The notes under the pieces: model-generated | Database searches by the model: none | What the model was told of the DNA's origin: nothing | Seen by the model: the letters and a program-made list of their open reading frames with translations, nothing else | Shown here: positions 41,325 through 49,594 of the stretch, piece by piece | How positions within the stretch are numbered: the first letter of the stretch is position 1 | Layout: each line of letters begins with the position of its first letter | Translations under genes and position numbers: made by a program | Source of the DNA: Variovorax jilinensis | Lineage (GTDB): Bacteria > Pseudomonadota > Gammaproteobacteria > Burkholderiales > Burkholderiaceae_C | DNA: 64,000 bases | NCBI RefSeq assembly: GCF_030316885.1 | Contig: NZ_JASZYQ010000006.1 | Span: 62,001 to 126,000 of the forward strand | Direction of reading: 5' to 3'

Positions 41325-42302
41325 ATGAAGAAGATGACAGTGATCAGTGCGATCTGGGCCGGATGGATGATGGCCCTGCCAGGTGCGGCGATGGCACAGA
41401 CCGTGCTGAAGGTCGGCTACGTGCTGCCGACCACCTCGCACTACGGCTACGCGGTGTCGGTGCTCAAGGTCGAGGTGGCCAAGCGCACGGACGGCCGCTA
41501 CCGGCTCGAGGAGTTTCCGTCGGGACAACTGGGCGGCGAACGCGAGATGGTCGAAGGCGTGCAGCTGGGCACGCTGGACCTGGTGCTGACCTCGACCGGG
41601 CCGATCACGAACTTCGTGCCCGATGTCGGCATCCTGGACATTCCGTTCCTGTTCACCGACGGGGCGCATGCCCATCGCGTGCTCGACGGCAAGATCGGCC
41701 AGGACCTGCTGGCCAAGTTTCCGTCGCGCGGCCTGATCGGGCTTTCGTGGGCCGACCAGAGCTTTCGCCATCTCACCAACAGCAAGCGACCGGTCAACAC
41801 GCCCGAGGACGCGAAGGGCCTGAAGGTGCGCACCATGGAGAACCCGGTGCACATCCTCGCGTTCAAGACGCTGGGTGCCAATCCGACGCCGATGTCCTTC
41901 CCCGAGGTGTTCGGCGCACTGCAGCAGGGCACCATCGACGGCCAGGAGCAGGCGATCCCGGGCAGTGCCTCCACGAAGATGTCGCAGGTCCAGAAGCATC
42001 TGTCGCTCACGGGCCACTTCTTCTCGCCGGCCGTGTTCATCATGTCGCCCAAGGCCTTCAACGCGCTGTCGCCGGCCGACAAGCAGAACTTCCTGGATGC
42101 CGCCAAGGCAGCCTCGATGTCGTTGCGCGAATACATGAAGGAAGCCGATGCCAAGGGCGTCGAGCAGATGAAGAAGGAAGGCATGCAGGTCGTCTACGAC
42201 ATCGACAAGCAGAAGTTCCAGGCCGCGCTCAAGCCGGCGTATGACGAGTACGCCAAGAAGTACGGGCAGGCGAACATCGACGCGATCCGCAACGCCAAGT
42301 AG
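41325..42302 (+). CDS. TRAP transporter substrate-binding protein (DctP-like)
   Basis: 325 residues from ATG 41325 (strong ribosome-binding site AGGAGACG). A signal peptide ends near residue 25 ('GAAMAQTVLK'). DctP features: 'LKVGYVLPTTSHYGYAVSVLKVEVAKRTDGRYRLEEFPSGQLGGEREMVEGVQLGTLDLVL', the carboxylate-binding arginine in 'LKVRTMENPVHILAFKTLGANPTPMSFPEVFGALQQGTIDGQEQ'. The subfamily (DctP type with 'GANPTPMSFPEVF') binds sugar acids such as galacturonate, gluconate or erythronate-like compounds. It supplies the substrate for the dehydrogenase, lyase and kinase genes downstream. Confidence 0.92.
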   Translation: MKKMTVISAIWAGWMMALPGAAMAQTVLKVGYVLPTTSHYGYAVSVLKVEVAKRTDGRYRLEEFPSGQLGGEREMVEGVQLGTLDLVLTSTGPITNFVPDVGILDIPFLFTDGAHAHRVLDGKIGQDLLAKFPSRGLIGLSWADQSFRHLTNSKRPVNTPEDAKGLKVRTMENPVHILAFKTLGANPTPMSFPEVFGALQQGTIDGQEQAIPGSASTKMSQVQKHLSLTGHFFSPAVFIMSPKAFNALSPADKQNFLDAAKAASMSLREYMKEADAKGVEQMKKEGMQVVYDIDKQKFQAALKPAYDEYAKKYGQANIDAIRNAK

Positions 42303-42347
42303 ATCGCCTGCGACGCACTTCATCAGCCCGATCGAAACTCCTCCGTC

Positions 42348-43325
42348 ATGTCGTCCCAGCCCCCTACCCTGCCTCGCGCGTTCCTCTGCCGCCGCTTCAC
42401 CGCGCCGGTGGAAGCGGCACTGCACGAACGTTTCGCGCTGACGATGAACGAGGACGACTCCATCCTGTCGGCCGGGCAGATCGCCGGGCTTGCGGCGGGC
42501 TGCGAGGTGCTGTTCGTCACGGCCACGGAAAGCATCGACGCCACGGTGATCGCAGCACTCTCTCCCTCGCTGAGGATCATCGCGACCCTGTCGGTCGGCT
42601 ACGACCACATCGACAGGGCGGCCGCCGGGGAGGCCGGCATCAGCGTGCTGCACACGCCCGACGTGCTGAGCGATGCCTGCGCGGAGATCGCGCTGATGCT
42701 GCTGCTCAATGCCTGTCGCCGCGGCCACGAGGCCGACCGGCTCGTGCGCAGCGGCGCCTGGGCCGGCTGGGCGCCGACCCAGCTGCTGGGGATGGGCCTG
42801 GTCGGCCGCAAGCTCGGCATCTTCGGCATGGGCCGCATCGGCCGGGCCATCGCGGTCCGTGCGCGCGCCTTCGGCCTCGAGATCCACTATCACAACCGGC
42901 AGCGCCTCGCGCCGGCGCTGGAGGACGGCGCCGTCTATCACGAGGCACTCGACGACATGCTGTCGAGCGCCGACATCCTGATGATCGCGGCGCCGGGTTC
43001 CCCTTCCCTGCGTGGCACCTTCGATGCGCGGCGCCTCGCGCTGCTGCCGGTCGGCGCGGTGGTGGTCAACATCTCGCGCGGCGACCTGGTGATCGACGAT
43101 GCGCTGATCGACGCCCTGCATTCCGGCCGCTTGCGCGGCGCAGGCCTCGACGTCTTCGCCAACGAGCCCCGCATCCACCCCGGCTACAGGGCGCTCGACA
43201 ACGTGTTCCTGTCGCCGCACCTCGGCAGCGCCACCCACGAGACGCGCGACGCCATGGGCTGGCTGCTGATCCGCGGCGTCGAGGCGCTCGCGCGCGGCGA
43301 AGAACCCGCCAACCTGCTGCGCTGA
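42348..43325 (+). CDS. D-2-hydroxyacid dehydrogenase (glyoxylate/hydroxypyruvate reductase-like)
   Basis: 325 residues. Nucleotide motif 'GRKLGIFGMGRIGRAIAVRARAFGLEIHYHNR' (about 160-191), catalytic Arg in 'VVNISRGDLVID', Glu in 'LDVFANEPRIHP', and His in 'FLSPHLGSATHETRDAM' complete the active site. The sequence is of the GyaR/GRHPR type, which reduces glyoxylate or hydroxypyruvate, or oxidises a D-2-hydroxy acid. In an acid-sugar operon it could recycle glycolate-level products or oxidise the imported acid. It starts 45 bp after the DctP stop and is followed by an IPMDH-like gene 41 bp later. Confidence 0.9.
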   Translation: MSSQPPTLPRAFLCRRFTAPVEAALHERFALTMNEDDSILSAGQIAGLAAGCEVLFVTATESIDATVIAALSPSLRIIATLSVGYDHIDRAAAGEAGISVLHTPDVLSDACAEIALMLLLNACRRGHEADRLVRSGAWAGWAPTQLLGMGLVGRKLGIFGMGRIGRAIAVRARAFGLEIHYHNRQRLAPALEDGAVYHEALDDMLSSADILMIAAPGSPSLRGTFDARRLALLPVGAVVVNISRGDLVIDDALIDALHSGRLRGAGLDVFANEPRIHPGYRALDNVFLSPHLGSATHETRDAMGWLLIRGVEALARGEEPANLLR

Positions 43326-43366
43326 CCACCACGCCCGCGGCCATTTTCTGAACTGGGATTCGAACC

Positions 43367-44452
43367 ATGAAGAGCTACGACATCGCGACCATCGAGGGCG
43401 ACGGCATCGGCCCCGAGGTCTGCCAGTCGGCGGTTGCCGTCCTCAAGGAAGCCTGCGGCAGCGAGCTTCTGCGCTTCGAGGCGTTCGACGGCGGCGCTGC
43501 GCACTACGCGCGCACGGGTGCGGTGCTTCCCGAGGACACATTCGCGGCCTGCAAGTCGATGCATGCGATGCTGCACGGCGCCGCGGGACTGCCCGGCGTC
43601 ACCTATGCGGACGGCACCGAGGTCGGCAACGACCTGCACCTGCAGCTTCGCTTCCGGCTCGACCTGTTCGCCAACGTGCGTCCGATCCGGCTGTATGCCG
43701 GCGCGGAGTCGCCGCTCAAGGGCTGGCAGCCCGGGCAGATCGACTACGTCATCGTGCGCGAGAACACCGAAGGCCTGTATGCGAGCCGCGGCGGCGGCAT
43801 CAACCTGCGCGGCGAGGTTTCGACCGATACGCTGGTCATGACGCGCAAGGGGGTCGAGCGGGTCGCGCGCTTCTCCTTCGACCTGGCCCGCAGGCGCAAG
43901 GGCGCGCCGCGCGACGGCAAGCGCCGCGTCACGGTCTGCGACAAGGCCAACATCCTGCGCAGCTATGCCTTCTTCCGCGCGATCTGCGACGAGGTGGCGG
44001 CCGGCTACGACGATGTCGAGATCGACTATGCGTACGCCGACGCGATCACCGTGCACATGCTCAAGAAGCCCGACTTCTACGACGTCATCGTGGCGGAGAA
44101 CATGTTCGGCGACATCATCTCCGACCTCGGCGCCGGCACAGTCGGCGGGCTCGGCATCGCCGCGTCGGCCGAACTGGGCGAACGCCACGGGCTGTTCCAG
44201 GGCGCGCATGGTTCGGCCCCCGACATCGCGGGCCGCAACCTTGCGAGTCCGATCGCGACCATCCTGTCGGGGGCACTGATGCTGCGCTGGCTCGGCGAAC
44301 AGCACGCGGACCCCGCCCTGCTCGCGGCCGCCGATCGTGTCGAGCAGGCGGTAGAGGCCGTGCTGGCCGAAGGCGCAACCGTTCCGCGCGACCTCGGCGG
44401 CAGCGCCAGCTGCACCGACATGACCGAAGCCATCTGCCGCCGGCTGCGCTGA
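43367..44452 (+). CDS. Isocitrate/isopropylmalate dehydrogenase family enzyme
   Basis: 361 residues. Landmarks: 'DIATIEGDGIGPEVCQSAV' (4-22), 'ANVRPIRLYAGAESPLKG', 'VIVRENTEGLYASRGGG', Lys in 'VCDKANILRSYAFF' and 'VAENMFGDIISDLGAGTVGGLGIAASAELG', the family signature. It should oxidise a 2-hydroxy acid and perhaps decarboxylate it. Its N-terminal lobe contains 'GAAGLPGVTYADGTEVGNDLHLQLRFRLDLFANVRP', unlike LeuB, and close to uncharacterised sugar-acid operon members. It is the second such enzyme of the island; the first, at 36364 on the other strand, is clearly different, so they probably act on different intermediates. Confidence 0.88.
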   Translation: MKSYDIATIEGDGIGPEVCQSAVAVLKEACGSELLRFEAFDGGAAHYARTGAVLPEDTFAACKSMHAMLHGAAGLPGVTYADGTEVGNDLHLQLRFRLDLFANVRPIRLYAGAESPLKGWQPGQIDYVIVRENTEGLYASRGGGINLRGEVSTDTLVMTRKGVERVARFSFDLARRRKGAPRDGKRRVTVCDKANILRSYAFFRAICDEVAAGYDDVEIDYAYADAITVHMLKKPDFYDVIVAENMFGDIISDLGAGTVGGLGIAASAELGERHGLFQGAHGSAPDIAGRNLASPIATILSGALMLRWLGEQHADPALLAAADRVEQAVEAVLAEGATVPRDLGGSASCTDMTEAICRRLR

Positions 44453-44526
44453 ATACCGGCTCGTCCGCGCCGCCCTCTTCATTCCCAATCCGTCTCCTCC
44501 TACTTCTCTTTCAAAGGATCCGCGCC

Positions 44527-45975
44527 ATGTCCATCCCGCGCCAGCACCTCAACCTGATCGACGGCCAATCGAGGCCTGCAGCCTCGGGTGAGGTGATCGA
44601 AGTCATCGACCCGTCCGACGGGCAGGTCTTCACCTCCATTCCACGCGGTGCCGACGGCGACATCGACGCTGCGGTGAACGCGGCGCATGACGCCTTCCGA
44701 CGCGTGTGGCGCAACCAGACCGCGACCGATCGAGGCCGAATCCTGTCGCGCCTGGCCGCCAGCATCCTCGCCCACCAAGACGAACTCTCCGAACTCGAAT
44801 GCCGCGACACGGGCAAGCCGATGGCGCAGGCCAGGGTCGACATCGCCGCCTGTGCCCGCTACTTCGAGTTCTACGGCGGCGCGGCCGACAAGCTGCATGG
44901 CGAGACCATCCCCTACACGGCCGGCAGCACCGTGATGGCGATCCGCGTCCCGCACGGCGTGACCGGCCACATCATTCCGTGGAACTACCCGGCGCAGATC
45001 TTCGGCCGCTCGGTTGGCGCATCGCTGGCGGCCGGCAACTGCTGCGTGGTCAAGCCCGCGGAAGACGCCTGCCTGACGCCGCTGCGCGTCGCCGCGCTCG
45101 CGCTCGAATGCGGCCTGCCGCCGGGCGTGCTCAACGTGGTCTGCGGCCTGGGCCGCGAGGCGGGGGCGGCCCTGGCGGCGCATCCGGGCATTGCGCACAT
45201 CTCCTTCACGGGCTCGACCGAGACCGGCGCCACCGTGGCCGAGGCGGCCGCGCGCCGGCACGTCCCGGTCACGCTCGAACTCGGCGGCAAGTCGCCGCAG
45301 ATCGTGTTCGCCGACGCCGACCTCGGACAGGCGGTGCCGGTCATCGTGAACGCCATCATCCAGAGCGCCGGCCAGACCTGCACCGCCGGCAGCCGCGTGC
45401 TGATCGAGCGCTCGATCTACGCCGAGGTGCTGGCACAGATCGGCGCGCGCTTCGACGCGCTGCGGATCGGCCCCGGACTCAGCGACCTCGACTGCGGCCC
45501 CCTGGTCAATCGCCGCCAGCAGCACAAGGTGATGGGCATGATCGAATCGGCGCAGGCCGACGGCATCCGCATCGCGGGCCAGGGCAAGCTGGTGGCGGGC
45601 GCGCCGGTCGATGGCTGCTACGTGCTGCCGACGCTGTTCGCGGATGTTCCGGCCGGCCATGCGATCGCGCAGAAGGAGATCTTCGGCCCGGTGCTTTCGG
45701 CCTTCGCCTTCGAGGGCGAGGACGAGGCCGCCGAGCTTGCCAACGGCACCGACTTCGGGCTCACTGCAGGTGTCTGGACGCGCGACGGCGGGCGCCAGCT
45801 GCGCATGGCCCACGCCATCGAGGCCGGGCAGGTGTTCATCAACAACTACGGCGCGGGTGGCGGCATCGAACTGCCGTTCGGCGGCATGAAGCATTCGGGC
45901 TACGGACGCGAGAAGGCGTTCGAGGGGCTTCGAGGCTTCACGACCATCAAGACCATCGCCATCAAGCACGGCTGA
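44527..45975 (+). CDS. Aldehyde dehydrogenase (NAD(P)-dependent, betaine/gamma-aldehyde type)
   Basis: 482 residues from ATG 44527 (ribosome-binding site AAAGGATC). All ALDH parts are present: 'HIIPWNYPAQIFGRSVGASLAAGNCCVVKPAEDACLTPL' (proton relay Asn), 'SFTGSTETGATVAEAAARR', Glu in 'VTLELGGKSPQIVFADADL', nucleophilic Cys in 'QSAGQTCTAGSRVLIERS', and 'QKEIFGPVLSAFAFE'. It is of the betaine-aldehyde/gamma-aminobutyraldehyde-like class. In the island it might oxidise an aldose or a semialdehyde to the acid feeding the oxidoisomerase-like enzyme next to it (30 bp downstream). Confidence 0.92.
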   Translation: MSIPRQHLNLIDGQSRPAASGEVIEVIDPSDGQVFTSIPRGADGDIDAAVNAAHDAFRRVWRNQTATDRGRILSRLAASILAHQDELSELECRDTGKPMAQARVDIAACARYFEFYGGAADKLHGETIPYTAGSTVMAIRVPHGVTGHIIPWNYPAQIFGRSVGASLAAGNCCVVKPAEDACLTPLRVAALALECGLPPGVLNVVCGLGREAGAALAAHPGIAHISFTGSTETGATVAEAAARRHVPVTLELGGKSPQIVFADADLGQAVPVIVNAIIQSAGQTCTAGSRVLIERSIYAEVLAQIGARFDALRIGPGLSDLDCGPLVNRRQQHKVMGMIESAQADGIRIAGQGKLVAGAPVDGCYVLPTLFADVPAGHAIAQKEIFGPVLSAFAFEGEDEAAELANGTDFGLTAGVWTRDGGRQLRMAHAIEAGQVFINNYGAGGGIELPFGGMKHSGYGREKAFEGLRGFTTIKTIAIKHG

Positions 45976-46005
45976 GCTGCGGCACCACCTACCAGGAGAC
46001 TCCCC

Positions 46006-46836
46006 ATGAACGAGAAGATCGCATTGTTCGGCGCCGGCGGAAAGATGGGCGTTCGCCTGTCGAAGAATCTCCTGAAGTCGGACTACCGCGTGAGCCACGT
46101 GGAGCCCGGCGCCGCGGGCCGCCAGCGCCTGAAGGACGAGCTGGGCCTGGACTGCGTCGAGGTCGATGCGGCATTGGACGGCGTCGACGTCGTGATCCTG
46201 GCCATTCCCGATACCCTGATCGGGAAGATCGCCCACGAGATCGCGCCGCGGCTGAAGGCCGGCACCATGGTCATGACGCTCGACGCCGCGGCACCCTTTG
46301 CCGGACACCTCCCGGACCGCACGGACCTGACCTACTTCGTCGCGCATCCCTGCCACCCGCTGATCTTCAACGACGAGACGACGGCCGAGGCCCGGCGCGA
46401 CTATTTCGGAGGCGGCGCCGCCAGGCAGTCGATCACGAGCGCCCTGATGCAGGGGCCGCCCGAGGCCTTCGACCTCGGCGAGGACATCGCGAAGACCATC
46501 TACCAGCCGATCCTTCGCTCCTACCGGCTCACCGTCGACCAGATGGCGATCCTCGAGCCCGGGCTGTCCGAGACCGTCTGCGCGACGCTGCTGCAGGTGA
46601 TGCGCGATGCGATGGACGAGACCGTGCGCCGCGGCGTGCCCGAGCAGTGCGCGCGCGACTTCCTGCTGGGTCACATGAACATCCTGGGTGCGGTGATCTT
46701 CAACGAGATACCGGGTGCCTTCTCGGACGCCTGCAACAAGGCGATCACCTTCGGCAAGCCCCGCCTGATGCGCGACGACTGGCTCAAGGTCTTCGATCGC
46801 GAGGAGATCGCCGAGAGCATCCGCCGGATCACCTGA
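46006..46836 (+). CDS. apnO: D-apionate oxidoisomerase-like enzyme (PGDH C-terminal-domain family)
   Basis: 276 residues from ATG 46006 (ribosome-binding site AGGAGA). The Rossmann start 'KIALFGAGGKMGVRLSKNLLKSDYRVSHVEPGAAGRQRL' and the PGDH_C-type rest ('VAHPCHPLIFNDETTAEARRDYFGGG', 'LTVDQMAILEPGLSETVCATLLQVMRDAMDETVRRGVP', 'HMNILGAVIFNE') match, from memory, the ApnO family that converts D-apionate to 3-oxo-isoapionate with NAD. It sits directly before a RuBisCO-like protein and a DUF1537 kinase, the same trio as the D-apionate gene clusters described by Carter and co-workers. No apiose dehydrogenase or apionolactonase is in the window, so the entry substrate may differ. Confidence 0.75.
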   Translation: MNEKIALFGAGGKMGVRLSKNLLKSDYRVSHVEPGAAGRQRLKDELGLDCVEVDAALDGVDVVILAIPDTLIGKIAHEIAPRLKAGTMVMTLDAAAPFAGHLPDRTDLTYFVAHPCHPLIFNDETTAEARRDYFGGGAARQSITSALMQGPPEAFDLGEDIAKTIYQPILRSYRLTVDQMAILEPGLSETVCATLLQVMRDAMDETVRRGVPEQCARDFLLGHMNILGAVIFNEIPGAFSDACNKAITFGKPRLMRDDWLKVFDREEIAESIRRIT

Positions 46837-46850
46837 CAGGCAGGCCCGCG

Positions 46851-48095
46851 GTGTCCGAACGCATTCACGCCACCTACTGGCTGGAGACCGGCGGCGATCC
46901 CGCGCACGCGGCCGAGGTGATCGCGGGCGAGCAGTCGAGCGGCACCTTCGTCGCGCTGGCTGCCGAGACACCCGAACTCAAGGCGCGCGCCGGCGCGCGC
47001 GTCGAACGGCTCGAGCTGCTCGACCACGCCTCGACGCCCAGCCTGCCGACGCCCGTTCACTCGGGCCGCTACACGCGCTGCCTGCTCGAGCTGTCGTGGC
47101 CGCTCGCCAATCTCGGCCCCTGCCTGCCGTCACTGATGGCGACCATTGCGGGCAACCTGTTCGAACTGCGCGCTGTCACGGGGCTGCGCCTCGTCGATCT
47201 GCAACTGCCCGCCGCGTTCGCTGCCGCCTACCAGGGCCCGGCGTTCGGCGTGGCCGGCACCCGGCGCCTGGCGGGAGTGCCGCAGGGCCCGCTGATCGGC
47301 ACCATCATCAAGCCCAGCGTCGGGCTGTCGGCCGAGGAGACCGCCGCGCAGGTGCGCCTGCTGGTGGAAGGCGGCATCGACTTCATCAAGGACGACGAGC
47401 TGCAGGCCGACGGTCCGCACTGCCCGTTCGACGATCGCGTGCGCGCGGTGATGAAGGTGGTGCGCACCGCCGCGGACCGCAGCGGCAAGAAGGCGATGGT
47501 GGCCTTCAACCTCACGGGCAGCCTCGACCAGATGCGGCGCCGCCACGACCTCGTGCTGTCCGAAGGCGGCACCTGCGTCATGGCCAATCTGAATTCCATC
47601 GGCATCGTCGGCATGCAGGAACTGCGGCGGCACGCCCAGTTGCCGATCCATGCGCATCGTGCCGGCTGGGGCTACCTCACGCGTTGCCCGCAGCTCGGCT
47701 GGGACTACGCGCCGTGGCAGAAGATCTGGCGCCTGCTCGGCGCCGATCACATGCACGTCAACGGCCTCGGCAACAAGTTCAGCGAGCCCGACGACAGCGT
47801 GATCGCCGCGGCGCGCTCGGTGCTCGCGCCGGCGATGGCCGCCGCTCCGATGTCCGCCATGCCGGTGTTCAGCTCGGGCCAGACCGGCCTGCAGGCGGCC
47901 GGCACCTTTGCCGCGCTGGGATGCACCGACCTGATCCACACGGCCGGCGGCGGCATCTTCGGCCATCCGCAGGGTGTCGCGGCGGGCGTCGAGGCGCTGC
48001 GTGCGGCCTGGCAGGCCGCGGTCGAAGGCGTTCCGCTCGCGCAGCGCGCGGCGCAGGTGCCGGCGCTGGCCGCCGCGCTGGGCTTCTGGCGATGA
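46851..48095 (+). CDS. RuBisCO-like protein (form IV, acid-sugar type)
   Basis: 414 residues from GTG 46851; an open frame reaching back to 44706 is only antiparallel coding of the ALDH and is ignored. By position with form I RuBisCO: Lys154 (Lys175) in 'GTIIKPSVGLS' kept, Lys177 replaced by Ser156, carbamylation-site Lys180 with Asp182-Glu183 ('DFIKDDE') kept, His267/His269 (His294 region), His302 (His327), loop-6 Lys309 (Lys334, 'HVNGLGNK'), Ser341/342 (Ser379) and 'GGGIFGHP' (366-373) kept. Retention of the metal site but loss of Lys177 means enolisation chemistry without CO2 fixation. Relatives are 3-oxo-isoapionate-4-phosphate decarboxylase (OiaX) or transcarboxylase/hydrolase (OiaT); I cannot choose. 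It is coupled to the kinase gene by an ATGA overlap. Confidence 0.88.
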   Translation: MSERIHATYWLETGGDPAHAAEVIAGEQSSGTFVALAAETPELKARAGARVERLELLDHASTPSLPTPVHSGRYTRCLLELSWPLANLGPCLPSLMATIAGNLFELRAVTGLRLVDLQLPAAFAAAYQGPAFGVAGTRRLAGVPQGPLIGTIIKPSVGLSAEETAAQVRLLVEGGIDFIKDDELQADGPHCPFDDRVRAVMKVVRTAADRSGKKAMVAFNLTGSLDQMRRRHDLVLSEGGTCVMANLNSIGIVGMQELRRHAQLPIHAHRAGWGYLTRCPQLGWDYAPWQKIWRLLGADHMHVNGLGNKFSEPDDSVIAAARSVLAPAMAAAPMSAMPVFSSGQTGLQAAGTFAALGCTDLIHTAGGGIFGHPQGVAAGVEALRAAWQAAVEGVPLAQRAAQVPALAAALGFWR

Positions 48096-49459
48096 GCGAA
48101 GCCGGGCTGCCGCCGGGATTGCTGCTCGCCTACTACGGCGACGACTTCACGGGCTCCACCGATGCCCTGGAAGCGATGACGGCGGCCGGCCTGCAGACCG
48201 TGCTGTTCCTGCGCACTCCCACGCCGGACATGCTCGCGCGGTTCGCCGGTGTGCGCTGCATCGGCATCGCGGGTTCGTCGCGCGGCCGCAGCCCCGAATG
48301 GATGGCGCGCGAACTGCCGCCCTCTTTCGAGGCACTGGCGGCGCTGGACCCGCCGATCCTGCACTACAAGGTCTGTTCGACCTTCGACTCATCCGCCACC
48401 ACGGGCTCCATCGGCCGGGCGATCGACATCGGCGTGCGGCACCGCAGCGGCCGCTGGTCGCCGTCGATCGTCGGCGTGCCACGGCTCAGGCGCTACCAGG
48501 CCTTCGGCAATCTCTTCGCCTCGGTCGACGGCAGTGCCCATCGGCTGGACCGGCATCCGACGATGTCGCGTCACCCGGTCACGCCGATGACGGAAGCCGA
48601 CCTGCGTCGGCACCTGTCGACACAGACCGAGCGCCGGCTCGAACTCGTCGACCTGGTTCAGCTGCGGCTGCCGGATGCCGCCCAGCGCGTCGAAGCGCTG
48701 TCCGGGCCCGACGTCCCCGTGGTGTTCATCGACGTGCTCGACGACGAGACGCTGGAGGCCGCCGGCCGCCTGGTGTGGGAGCAGCGCGGCACCGGCCTCT
48801 TCAGCGCGTCGTCGTCGGGGCTGCAGTACGCGCTGGCCGCCCACTGGAGGCGGCAGGGCTGGCTGCCCGAACCCGACCCGATGCGTGCCTGTGCGCCCGT
48901 ACCGGCAATCGCGGCCGTCAGCGGCAGCTGTTCGCCCGTGACCGCTGCGCAGATCGCCTGGGCCCGCGCGCGGGGCTTCTGTACCGAGCGCCTGGACATC
49001 GCACGGGTGCTGGACCCAGCCCGGTGCGATGCAGAGCTCGAACGCGTCGCCGGCATCGCGATCGATGCCTTATCGCGCGGCACCAGCGCCATCGTCTTCA
49101 CGGCCGAAGGCCCGGACGATCCCTGCGTTCGTGGATTTGCAGCGATCGCCAGCGCGGCGGGCCTGAGCCACGCCGATGCTGCCCGGGGAATCGGGGCCGC
49201 GCTCGGCGCTGTCATGCGGCGCTTGCTCGACCGGACGGCGTTGACGCGCGTGGTGGTGGCCGGCGGCGACTCGTCGGGCGAAGTCGCGAGCGCGCTCGGC
49301 GTCGACGCCCTGACTGTCGTCTCGGCACTGGCACCGGGCGTGCCGCTGTGTCGGTGCTGGGCCGGCTCGTCCGATCGCGAGGGTCTCGAGATCGCGCTCA
49401 AGGGCGGCCAGATGGGGGCCGTGGACTTCTTCGGCATTGCGCGCGACGGCACGGGCTGA
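48092..49459 (+). CDS. oiaK: DUF1537 four-carbon acid-sugar kinase (3-oxo-isoapionate kinase-like)
   Basis: 455 residues. The N-terminal domain begins 'LLAYYGDDFTGSTDALEAMTAAGLQTVLFL' (the family's substrate-binding 'ADDfTGa' block) and has 'HYKVCSTFDSSATTGSIGRAID'; the C-terminal nucleotide domain has 'AAVSGSCSPVTAAQIAWA' and 'VVVAGGDSSGEVASALGVDAL', ending 'ALKGGQMGAVDFFGIA'. Family members phosphorylate erythronate, threonate, tetronates or 3-oxo-isoapionate. Start overlaps the RuBisCO-like stop (ATGA), which ties the two functions together: kinase makes the phosphorylated substrate, RuBisCO-like protein cleaves it. It ends the operon; symbol given by context and family and should be treated as likely. 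Confidence 0.8.
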   Translation: MSEAGLPPGLLLAYYGDDFTGSTDALEAMTAAGLQTVLFLRTPTPDMLARFAGVRCIGIAGSSRGRSPEWMARELPPSFEALAALDPPILHYKVCSTFDSSATTGSIGRAIDIGVRHRSGRWSPSIVGVPRLRRYQAFGNLFASVDGSAHRLDRHPTMSRHPVTPMTEADLRRHLSTQTERRLELVDLVQLRLPDAAQRVEALSGPDVPVVFIDVLDDETLEAAGRLVWEQRGTGLFSASSSGLQYALAAHWRRQGWLPEPDPMRACAPVPAIAAVSGSCSPVTAAQIAWARARGFCTERLDIARVLDPARCDAELERVAGIAIDALSRGTSAIVFTAEGPDDPCVRGFAAIASAAGLSHADAARGIGAALGAVMRRLLDRTALTRVVVAGGDSSGEVASALGVDALTVVSALAPGVPLCRCWAGSSDREGLEIALKGGQMGAVDFFGIARDGTG

Positions 49460-49547
49460 GGGTCGGCACGCGGACTGTCGACCGCAGTCCAACGCGCTCG
49501 TCGCATAGAGGGTTTCCCCTCTCATTTCGTGCAGCTCAGCCCGTCAA

Positions 49548-49575
49548 GATACATACCGACCAACCGGTATGTATC
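49548..49575. promoter_or_regulatory. Perfect 28-bp palindromic operator
   Basis: GATACATACCG at 49548-49558 and its exact reverse complement CGGTATGTATC at 49565-49575 are separated by six bases (ACCAAC). The centre lies 33 bp before the start of the GH88/105 gene, where it would block transcription or translation start. The form with CATACCG arms resembles TetR-family operators; the TetR gene ending this operon (60428) is the likely ligand. Confidence 0.8.
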
Positions 49576-49594
49576 CACCAACGGAGGCAACTTC

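Noticed and set aside
39381..43238. A 1285-codon open frame on the minus strand opposite the TRAP and dehydrogenase genes
   Set aside because: It is antisense to at least four clearly recognisable genes and has the Arg/His/Gln/Gly-rich composition typical of the reverse frame of high-GC coding DNA.
44706..46850. Upstream extension of the RuBisCO-like frame through the aldehyde dehydrogenase and apnO-like genes
   Set aside because: The extension is another frame of those two genes; a proper GTG start with ribosome-binding site is at 46851, and the protein then has the normal length.
44500..46971. An 823-codon minus-strand frame opposite the aldehyde dehydrogenase
   Set aside because: No recognisable domain and antisense composition; the plus-strand gene is a complete ALDH.
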